Below are positions 1-4,564 of a DNA stretch of 6,351 nt, piece after piece. Where the stretch lies: contig CAZSRK010000081.1 in NCBI GenBank assembly GCA_964609305.1, forward strand, positions 1-6,351, in the 5' to 3' direction. The stretch is from CAKSXP01 sp964609305 (lineage in GTDB: Bacteria > Bacillota > Clostridia > Oscillospirales > Oscillospiraceae). Positions within the stretch are counted from its first letter, which is position 1. The number at the start of each line of letters is the position of its first letter. Made by a program: the position numbers and the translations under genes. The notes beneath the pieces are model-generated. The model was given only the letters and a program-made list of their open reading frames with translations. It ran no database searches and had not been told where the DNA came from.

Positions 1-113
1 TCACAAGGGAAATATACACGGATTTGCGCAATGCCCAAAAAGCAAAGTCAGTGTCGAAGCTTAACCGTGGGATGTCAAAAATGGTGTCAGCGGCCCACAA
101 AGCGCATGAATAG
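1..113 (+). CDS. Tyrosine recombinase/integrase, C-terminal end (5' part outside window)
   Basis: The frame starting at base 3 is open from the window edge to TAG at 111-113 and gives 36 residues beginning TREIYTDLRNAQKAK. The T-x-x-x-Y pattern followed by a short basic helix is the usual C-terminal end of phage-type tyrosine recombinases, where this Tyr (codon 15-17) makes the covalent bond to DNA during integration and excision. The catalytic Arg and His boxes would lie upstream, outside the window, so the family call rests on this short stretch and on context. The context is strong: the stop codon is 10 bases from a 3' fragment of tRNA-Tyr, the classic position of int beside its attachment site. 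Transcription runs towards the att site and would be stopped by the terminators at 182-245. Confidence 0.66.
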   Translation, partial: TREIYTDLRNAQKAKSVSKLNRGMSKMVSAAHKAHE

Positions 114-123
114 GGTGATTTTT

Positions 124-181
124 ACAGACTGTAAATCTGTTGTCAGTGACTTCGGTGGTTCGAATCCCTCCGTCTCCACCA
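124..181 (+). other. tRNA-Tyr 3' fragment, probable attachment (att) site core
   Basis: Bases 124-140 form a perfect 5-bp anticodon stem (ACAGA/TCTGT) around the loop CTGTAAA, with anticodon GTA (Tyr) at 131-133. Then come a long variable arm (GTCA-G-TGAC), a T loop TTCGAAT, an acceptor 3' strand GTCTCC and ACCA ending at 181. The sequence upstream of 124 has no D arm and no acceptor 5' strand complementary to GTCTCC; it is the end of the integrase gene. This is therefore a 3' fragment and not a working tRNA. The T stem is also damaged: GGTGG faces CCCTC where CCACC is expected. Such fragments are left where elements integrate into a tRNA gene; the intact tRNA-Tyr should lie at the other end of the element. 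Confidence 0.8.
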
Positions 182-217
182 GGCAGGAGCAAAGCTTGCT
201 TTGCTCCTGCCCTTTTT
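182..217 (+). terminator. Rho-independent terminator behind the tRNA-Tyr fragment
   Basis: A perfect 13-bp stem (arms 182-194 and 199-211) closes a CTTG loop, followed by C and five T. It starts at the base after the tRNA CCA end and works only in the plus direction; on the minus strand there is no U tract. It would end transcription of the integrase and of the original tRNA. Confidence 0.88.
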
Positions 218-218
218 A

Positions 219-245
219 TCCGTCTCCCCGTGGGGACGGATTTTG
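219..245 (+). terminator. Second, weaker terminator-like hairpin
   Basis: TCCGTC and GGGACGGA arms (219-224 with 226-228; 232-240) pair with one bulged T at 225 and a tight CGT loop, followed by TTTT at 241-244. It sits 2 bases after the T tract of the first terminator, so the two form a tandem. It could act as a backup, but the loop is small and the T run short. Confidence 0.5.
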
Positions 246-260
246 TCTGAGCGGGCGGGG

Positions 261-536
261 CTAGATGTCGCGGTTGAGTTCTGACATCGCGCTGTCATAA
301 ACAATGCCGCCGGCCGTGTTCTCGGCCTTTGCCTTGTCCATGTATTTGCCCAGCACATACCCCGTCGCACCGTTGTACACTCCGATAAGTGCCGTCAGGT
401 ACGGCAGCGCGCCGGAGAAGTCGCGCAGTATCGCAAAGGCGCACAGCGCCAGCGTACAGACGCTGAGCAGTATATCCCCGACGATGACCGTCCAGGCCAG
501 CCGCTTGGAAAACTGCTGTTGTTTCTTTTCACTCAT
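261..536 (-). CDS. Small two-TM holin-like phage protein
   Basis: This 91-residue protein starts at the ATG complementary to 534-536 and ends at TAG (261-263). The minus strand is open further upstream, but this ATG has a Shine-Dalgarno-like AAAGGAAAG about 10 bases ahead, and the protein begins with a typical polar leader (MSEKKQQQFSKR). Two hydrophobic segments are visible, about residues 13-37 and 43-63, joined by a short turn (RDFSG). A charged tail rich in Lys and Glu follows and ends in a GGIVYDSAM-type motif. Size, topology and position directly after the amidase gene match phage holins, which perforate the membrane so that endolysin can reach the wall. I recognise the general type but not a named family. 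It is the last gene of the minus-strand cassette before the att site, and no minus-strand terminator is visible after it. Confidence 0.7.
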   Translation of the reverse strand: MSEKKQQQFSKRLAWTVIVGDILLSVCTLALCAFAILRDFSGALPYLTALIGVYNGATGYVLGKYMDKAKAENTAGGIVYDSAMSELNRDI

Positions 537-560
537 TTTAAAATCGCTTTCCTTTTTTAT

Positions 561-707
561 GAAGCGGAGCCGTTGGCCGCCGCGCTCCCCGTCCCTTCTC
601 GTCAGGGAGCCCAGCGCAGCGGGTCCCGGACGATATGCGATGAACGGCAGCGTCTTGCGCAGCTTTCGCTTCCCTACACAGGCGGAAGCGGAGCTGTTGG
701 CTGCCGC
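561..707. repeat. Imperfect 23-bp direct repeat bracketing the amidase-holin gap
   Basis: Bases 561-583 and 685-707 are the same 23-mer except for two C/T changes. Both begin GAAGCGGAGC. The copies lie at the two ends of the 172-bp space between amidase and holin. The amidase stop (709-711) lies just beyond the second copy, and the holin ribosome binding site lies just beyond the first. The second copy also forms a 10-bp hairpin with one bulge (685-710) but has no T tract. The intervening roughly 100 bp contains no start codon with a credible ribosome site, and I see no gene in it. Confidence 0.7.
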
Positions 708-708
708 T

Positions 709-1485
709 TCAGAGCAATCCGGCGCGTTCCTGCATAACAACATAGGCCTCGCGGGTGAGCGGTCTCTGCCAGTTATAGGCGCCGTTGCCGTCGCCCTGTA
801 CGATCCCTTTCTCCACGGCCTTTTCCGCCGCCTCTCTGGCCCAGGCCGAAGGCTCAGACGTCACCGCCTCCGCCATATACCTGTTCATGTATTCCGTAAA
901 CTGTTCATAGGTCATTTCCTCATCCTCCTCTCCCAGCGCGTCCCTCACGGCTGCGCGAAAATCGTCCATCGTCACGTTTTCCCATCGGAACCAGTGCGCC
1001 GTGTCGGCATGGTTGTCTCCATATCCGCGGGCATGAGCTTCCGCGTGTGAGAGTATGACCCCGTCCTTCATCGGGTCCAGTCCAAACTCGGTGCACAGCT
1101 TGGCAAACAGCCAGACCGCATTCTTCCAAACCAACGGAAAATACGCCGGATCCGGATCATATTTCACGATGGCGCTGCCTGCGGAGTTGTAAGTCAGGCC
1201 TGCCGGTTCACACATCTCAACGCCTATGTGCGTGGAGTTCATCGTGCCCAGCGAGCCTCGTCCGACATGTCCCGCCTTTTTGTTCCAGGGCAGACACTGG
1301 ATTATCCTCTTGTCGTCAACGGCGGCGTGGATACTGGCTCCTCGTCCGGGAGCGTCGAAATAATCCCTGATGTACTGCGCGTCCTTACCCGGCCATGCCG
1401 TCGAATGCAGGATAAGCCCCTGCGGCGTCAGCGCGCTGTTGTTCCAGCCATCCGATTTTATCGTGTATTCAACCTCGATGTTCAA
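709..1485 (-). CDS. Phage endolysin: N-acetylmuramoyl-L-alanine amidase (Amidase_2) with SLH-like tail
   Basis: This 258-residue protein would cut the amide bond between N-acetylmuramic acid and L-Ala in peptidoglycan. Residues about 20-170 have the Amidase_2/PGRP pattern: LILHST with His27 as first zinc ligand, IGVE around Glu90, and a SHAEAH...NHADTAHWF block in which His147 and Asp161 or His164 are the likely remaining ligands. There is no signal peptide, as expected for an endolysin exported through a holin. Residues about 190-258 are a separate tail with an SLH-like pattern (AWAREAAEKAVEKGIVQG, then RPLTREAYVVM), common in clostridial phage lysins. The start is TTG at 1483-1485, supported by GAGGTG five bases upstream and by the natural N-terminus. 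It lies 21 bases after the zinc-ribbon gene and before the holin, so the three probably share a transcript. Confidence 0.92.
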   Translation of the reverse strand: MNIEVEYTIKSDGWNNSALTPQGLILHSTAWPGKDAQYIRDYFDAPGRGASIHAAVDDKRIIQCLPWNKKAGHVGRGSLGTMNSTHIGVEMCEPAGLTYNSAGSAIVKYDPDPAYFPLVWKNAVWLFAKLCTEFGLDPMKDGVILSHAEAHARGYGDNHADTAHWFRWENVTMDDFRAAVRDALGEEDEEMTYEQFTEYMNRYMAEAVTSEPSAWAREAAEKAVEKGIVQGDGNGAYNWQRPLTREAYVVMQERAGLL

Positions 1486-1490
1486 AAAAT

Positions 1491-1496
1491 CACCTC
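1491..1496 (-). promoter_or_regulatory. Ribosome binding site supporting the amidase TTG start
   Basis: The minus strand reads GAGGTG here, five bases before the TTG at 1485-1483. No better start lies nearby, so this site decides the start codon. Confidence 0.7.
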
Positions 1497-1506
1497 TTCT
1501 TTCTCT

Positions 1507-1776
1507 CTAATTTAGTCCGACGGGCGCGCCAATCACGACCATCTCCGATCCGGCCAGCGTGGCCTTTTCCTCGACGCTCAGCTCGTCGAACAGCTCGCAA
1601 AAGCACTGTCTGCATACAAGCATTTCCCGTCCCAGCGGACCGGCCCACAAAAACGCTTTTTCGCCGCGGACAAGCTCCGTGCCGCATTCACCACAACTGA
1701 GTTTTTTGCCGGTGTACATGCAGCCGTGCCTCATTACATGCTCTATCTCCGGCATCTCCGCGCAGTTCCTGTACAT
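1507..1776 (-). CDS. Small zinc-ribbon-like protein of unknown function
   Basis: This is an 89-residue soluble protein with two Cys pairs, C28-x-x-C31 and C55-x-x-C58, spaced 23 residues apart. That spacing is right for one treble-clef or zinc-ribbon fold. Extra Cys residues at 5, 19 and 60 could also bind metal. A mostly acidic helical stretch follows (FDELSVEEKATLAG). No TM segment or signal peptide is visible. The ATG at 1774-1776 has AGAGGG six bases upstream. The gene opens the minus-strand cassette, 21 bases ahead of the amidase, and is divergent from the repressor with about 115 bp between the start codons. I recognise only the general kind, short Cys-pair proteins common in Clostridia and their phages, and cannot assign a function. 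A DNA- or protein-binding accessory role is a guess. Confidence 0.72.
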   Translation of the reverse strand: MYRNCAEMPEIEHVMRHGCMYTGKKLSCGECGTELVRGEKAFLWAGPLGREMLVCRQCFCELFDELSVEEKATLAGSEMVVIGAPVGLN

Positions 1777-1814
1777 ATCTCACCCTCTCATCCGTCTTTC
1801 TGGTTCTTATGCAT

Positions 1815-1871
1815 TTGCCTAAAAATATTGTTGACTGGTTATGCTGTATATGATATGCTTTATTAAGGCAA
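1815..1871. promoter_or_regulatory. Inverted half-sites and TATGCT repeats around the repressor promoter (possible operator)
   Basis: TTGCCT at 1815-1820 and its complement AGGCAA at 1866-1871 bracket the -35/-10 region almost symmetrically. Inside, TATGCT occurs at 1840-1845 and again at 1854-1859, the second copy being the -10 box itself, with a related TATGCA at 1809-1814. Repressors of this class usually bind such repeats to regulate themselves, but the sites here are short and unproven. Confidence 0.3.
1831..1859 (+). promoter_or_regulatory. Sigma-70-type promoter of the repressor gene
   Basis: TTGACT (1831-1836) and TATGCT (1854-1859) are separated by 17 bases. Transcription would begin near 1866, which rules out the in-frame ATG at 1841 as a start and fits translation from GTG at 1892. 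Confidence 0.75.
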
Positions 1872-1875
1872 GGAA

Positions 1876-1882
1876 AAGGAGG
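1876..1882 (+). promoter_or_regulatory. Ribosome binding site deciding the repressor GTG start
   Basis: AAGGAGG is a full Shine-Dalgarno core. It touches the ATG at 1883, too close to use, and lies 9 bases before GTG at 1892, the right distance. Confidence 0.78.
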
Positions 1883-1891
1883 ATGGTCTTC

Positions 1892-2632
1892 GTGATAGGA
1901 ACCACACTCAATAAACTGCTGAACGAGCGCGGCATGACTGTCAGTGAGCTGGCGCGCCGCAGCGGCACCAACCCCCAGACGCTGTACAGCATCATAAAGC
2001 GCGACAATATGAAGATAGACTTTGACCTGCTCCTGCGCATATGCGGAGAGCTGAACGTGCCCGTCGAAACATTCTATGACAGACATGTTCAATCGGCGCT
2101 TCCAAGCGTGGAAGAAATGGGTCTGCTTTCCAAATACCGCTCTTTGGACGAGCATGGCCGGCGCACGGCGTCGCTCGTGATCGAATCAGAGCTCGAGCGG
2201 ATAAACTCTGCCGTGGAAAAAACCAGTGCGCAGACAAAGATAATCCCGCTTTATTACACCCCTGCTGCTACGGGATATGCCTCCCCGGCCCTTGGCGACG
2301 ACTACGAGGAGTATGAGGTCCCCGCGGATTCCGGCGCGGATTTTGCCGCGCGTATCAGCGGTGACAGCATGGAACCGGTCATCCCCGACGGCTCGACCGT
2401 GCTTGTAAAGCGGGGAGAAGTCCTTCGCGACGGCGAGGTGGGACTTTTCTTTGTCGACGGCGACATGAAATGCAAACAGTTCTGCCAGGATAGTCAGGGG
2501 AATGTTTACCTGTTTTCGATAAATCGGGCCCGCTCGGACGCAGACGTTGTTATCCCGGCCGACTCCGGCCTGACCGTCTGCTGCTTCGGCAAGGTGCTGC
2601 TCAAAAAAATTCCGGCGCTCCCTCTCTGTTGA
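1892..2632 (+). CDS. CI/LexA-like repressor: XRE helix-turn-helix plus S24 autocleavage domain
   Basis: This 246-residue protein starts at GTG 1892. Residues 5-62 are an XRE/Cro-CI helix-turn-helix (TVSELARRSGTNPQTLYSII holds the two key helices). Residues about 70-110 are a helical linker, and 117-240 are an S24 peptidase domain. The catalytic Ser is S159 in ISGDSMEPVIPDG and the general-base Lys is K195 in MKCKQF, placed as in lambda CI. The expected self-cleavage site just before the domain reads PAATGYA, so Thr127-Gly128 replaces the usual Ala-Gly. Proteins of this class keep phage genes silent and are inactivated by RecA-stimulated self-cleavage after DNA damage. The gene has its own promoter and is divergent from the zinc-ribbon/amidase/holin genes, but it also points towards gdhA with no clear terminator between. 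Whether it serves this element or the host cannot be decided here. Confidence 0.9.
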   Translation: MIGTTLNKLLNERGMTVSELARRSGTNPQTLYSIIKRDNMKIDFDLLLRICGELNVPVETFYDRHVQSALPSVEEMGLLSKYRSLDEHGRRTASLVIESELERINSAVEKTSAQTKIIPLYYTPAATGYASPALGDDYEEYEVPADSGADFAARISGDSMEPVIPDGSTVLVKRGEVLRDGEVGLFFVDGDMKCKQFCQDSQGNVYLFSINRARSDADVVIPADSGLTVCCFGKVLLKKIPALPLC

Positions 2633-2885
2633 GCGAGGCCGCAAAATGAATAAAAGATCGCAAAAACTACGATTTATTTGATTCTTTTGCCGTGTTCTCA
2701 GTCATGTTAACCTCGAAAGATCCCGCGCAACTCGGCGGTTTCGTGAGAATACACTAATTTACTTTGCAATTTCGGCATGAATTTTTAATTGCCTCCAATT
2801 GCATATCTTGAATACGAAGTTTAAAATATAATGGCTATTGTTGAAAACGGTTAAATTGTAAAATTTTCATATGGAGGAAATTATC
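2633..2885. other. AT-rich intergenic region ahead of gdhA with several small repeats
   Basis: No gene is visible in these 253 bases, which are clearly richer in A/T than the flanking coding DNA. Bases 2641-2690 form an imperfect palindrome (GCAAAA at one end, TTTTGC at the other, ATCG/CGAT at the centre). It is not a classic terminator because it lacks a GC-rich stem and T run. Three AATTGC elements occur: inverted as GCAATT at 2766-2771, then direct at 2787-2792 and 2797-2802, the last two exactly one helical turn apart. These are candidate regulator sites for gdhA, but I recognise no named operator or riboswitch. Confidence 0.45.
2808..2832 (+). promoter_or_regulatory. Probable gdhA promoter region (-10 only is convincing)
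   Basis: A perfect TATAAT lies at 2827-2832, about 54 bases before the gdhA start. The nearest -35-like boxes are badly spaced (TTGAAT at 2808-2813 leaves 13 bases; TTGCAT at 2799-2804 leaves 22), so activation by a regulator is possible. Confidence 0.42.
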
Positions 2886-4232
2886 ATGATGACCAACAGC
2901 TATGTCCAGCGCGTGTACGAAAGCGTTCTTGCACGCAATCCAAACGAGCCGGAGTTCCTGCAGGCGGTGCAGGAGGTCCTCGAGAGCCTCGAGGTGATCG
3001 TCGACAAGCACCCCGAGTATGAGGAAAACGGCCTGCTCGAGCGTTTTGTCGAACCCGAGCGTTTTATCCAGTTCCGCGTACCCTGGGTCGACGACAACGG
3101 CCGTGTACAGGTAAACCGCGGTTTCCGTGTCCAGTACAATTCCGCAATAGGCCCCTATAAGGGAGGGTTCCGCTTCCATCCCTCCGTCAACTCCTCCGTT
3201 ATGAAGTTCCTCGGCTTTGAGCAGGTGCTCAAAAACAGCCTGACGACGCTTCCCATGGGCGGCGGCAAGGGCGGCTCCGACTTCGACCCCAAGGGCAAGT
3301 CCGACCGCGAAGTCATGCGTTTCTGCCAGAGCTTTATGACCGAGATGTATCGCCACATCGGACAGTTCACCGACATCCCCGCCGGCGACATCGGCGTAGG
3401 CGGACGCGAGATTGGCTATCTCTTCGGCCAGTACAAGCGCATCGTAAACCGTTTCGAGGGCGCTACCCTGACAGGCAAGGGCATCCCCTATGGCGGTTCT
3501 CTCGCCCGCACCGAGGCCACCGGATACGGTCTGTGCTACTTTGCCCAGGAGATGATGCAGAGCATGCGCGGCGAAAGCTTCCAGGGCAAGACCGTCGTCA
3601 TCTCCGGCTCCGGCAACGTCGCGCAGTATGCCGCTGAGAAGTCCATGCAGCTCGGCGCGAAAGTCGTTGCGATGAGCGACTCCACCGGATATGTCTACGA
3701 CCCCAACGGCATCAATCTCGAGGTGCTGTTTGACATAAAGCAGAACCGCCGCGAGCGTATCAGCGTCTATGCAGACGAGGTCAAGGGCTCCGAATATCAC
3801 GAGGGCTGCCGCAATATCTGGAGCGTCAAGGGCGATATCTGCCTGCCCAGTGCCACTCAGAACGAGATCGATGTCGCCGAGGCAAAGATGATAATCGACA
3901 ACGGCGCCATCGGCGTTTTTGAGGGTGCGAACATGCCCTGCACGCTCGAGGCGACCACGATGATACAGCAGGCAGGCCTGCTCTTCAGCCCGGGCAAGGC
4001 ATCCAACGCCGGCGGCGTGGCCACCTCCGGACTTGAGATGACCCAGAACAGCATCCGCATGAGCTGGACCTTCGAAGAGGTCGACGCAAAGCTTCAGGAT
4101 ATAATGAAAGCCATTTTCCACAACGCGTATGACGCCTCTGTCGAGGTCGGACAGCCCGGCAACATGGTCGTCGGCGCAAACGTGGCCGGTTTCCTGAAAG
4201 TCGCCTCCGCTATGCTTGACCAGGGGATCTGA
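2886..4232 (+). CDS. gdhA: Glutamate dehydrogenase, probably NADP-dependent
   Basis: This 448-residue cytoplasmic enzyme interconverts 2-oxoglutarate plus ammonium and L-glutamate; the NADP form normally assimilates nitrogen. It is full length for the hexameric family. The N-terminal domain (about 60-190) has the substrate lysines K92 (GPYKGG), K116 and K128 (PMGGGKGG) and catalytic Asp168 (PAGDIGVGG), each offset by +3 from the Clostridium symbiosum numbering. The Rossmann domain begins near 200, with GSGNVA at 241-246. The SDS motif at 264-266, like the E. coli enzyme and unlike the NAD-specific C. symbiosum enzyme, argues for NADP. The C-terminal part has the NAGGVATSGLEM block with Ser381. 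GGAGG at 2873-2877 lies 8 bases before ATG 2886; ATG 2889 is also possible. It appears intact and monocistronic, with its own -10 and terminator, yet lies between phage genes of opposite strand. Confidence 0.97.
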   Translation: MMTNSYVQRVYESVLARNPNEPEFLQAVQEVLESLEVIVDKHPEYEENGLLERFVEPERFIQFRVPWVDDNGRVQVNRGFRVQYNSAIGPYKGGFRFHPSVNSSVMKFLGFEQVLKNSLTTLPMGGGKGGSDFDPKGKSDREVMRFCQSFMTEMYRHIGQFTDIPAGDIGVGGREIGYLFGQYKRIVNRFEGATLTGKGIPYGGSLARTEATGYGLCYFAQEMMQSMRGESFQGKTVVISGSGNVAQYAAEKSMQLGAKVVAMSDSTGYVYDPNGINLEVLFDIKQNRRERISVYADEVKGSEYHEGCRNIWSVKGDICLPSATQNEIDVAEAKMIIDNGAIGVFEGANMPCTLEATTMIQQAGLLFSPGKASNAGGVATSGLEMTQNSIRMSWTFEEVDAKLQDIMKAIFHNAYDASVEVGQPGNMVVGANVAGFLKVASAMLDQGI

Positions 4233-4253
4233 GCAAAAAACACAACATAATAC

Positions 4254-4295
4254 AGCGCCCTTTGCAGGGCCAGTCCCTGCAAAGGGCGCTTTTTC
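4254..4295 (+). terminator. Strong Rho-independent terminator of gdhA
   Basis: A perfect 16-bp stem (4254-4269 with 4275-4290) with loop CCAGT is followed directly by four T and then CGTTTT. It begins 21 bases after the gdhA stop. The stop codon of the opposite-strand XhlA-like gene is only 15-20 bases beyond it, so the two units converge on this hairpin. Confidence 0.95.
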
Positions 4296-4309
4296 GTTTT
4301 ATCCGGACG

Positions 4310-4564
4310 CTATTCAGACTTTTCCAGCATTACCAGCCGTGTCTCGTGGTCCTGTAGCCGGGCGTCATGCTCCTCGCTTCGATGCCAGAGCCGCTCGTGC
4401 GCCTGGCTGTTCTTGTTTGTCAGCTCGCTCAGGTTTTTCTCCAGGGCAAGGCATATATCGTTGAGCTTCGTGATGGAGGCATTCAGCCCCACCACAGGCT
4501 TTACCAGCGAGGCGATAAGCCCCACGAGCACGATTATAACGCCCACGACCTCCCATTCCGGCAT
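4310..4564 (-). CDS. XhlA-like small phage protein: one TM plus coiled coil
   Basis: This 84-residue protein starts at the ATG complementary to 4562-4564 (GGTGAGG lies 4 bases upstream) and ends at TAG 4310-4312. Residues 5-22 (EVVGVIIVLVGLIASLVK) form a single N-terminal membrane segment. Residues about 28-84 are polar and heptad-like (ITKLNDICLALEKNLSEL, then HERLWHRSEEHDARLQDHE), predicting a coiled coil ending in a basic/acidic tail. Small proteins with this layout are very common in Bacillota phages between the tail genes and the holin/endolysin, and resemble haemolysin XhlA of PBSX-type elements, where they assist lysis. Exact family membership is inference. Its start overlaps the restored end of the DUF2313 reading frame by 31 bases, so translation was probably coupled. 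Confidence 0.7.
   Translation of the reverse strand: MPEWEVVGVIIVLVGLIASLVKPVVGLNASITKLNDICLALEKNLSELTNKNSQAHERLWHRSEEHDARLQDHETRLVMLEKSE

Noticed and set aside
100..181. Intact tRNA-Tyr gene
   Set aside because: There is no D arm and no acceptor 5' strand, and the T stem is mispaired; only the part from the anticodon stem to CCA is present.
31..264. Plus-strand frame of 77 codons through the integrase end and tRNA fragment
   Set aside because: It runs through the tRNA fragment and two terminators; the integrase frame (base 3 to 113) explains the start of the region.
304..1050. Long plus-strand reading frame of 248 codons across the holin and amidase genes
   Set aside because: It is antisense to two genes with clear domains and ribosome sites, shows no recognisable protein features, and spans the non-coding gap.
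1841..1885. ATG 1841 or ATG 1883 as repressor starts
   Set aside because: ATG 1841 lies inside the promoter upstream of the expected transcript start, and ATG 1883 touches the Shine-Dalgarno sequence; GTG 1892 has correct spacing.
2186..2644. Minus-strand frame of 152 codons opposite the repressor
   Set aside because: It is a shadow of the S24 domain coding sequence with no features of its own.
2850..2870. CodY-like box before gdhA
   Set aside because: The AT-rich stretch resembles the AATTTTC half only by composition and does not form the palindromic consensus.
2835..4121. 428-codon minus-strand frame opposite gdhA
   Set aside because: The codon bias of a GC-rich, Gly/Ala/Asp-rich gene opens the antisense frame; gdhA on the plus strand is unmistakable and complete.
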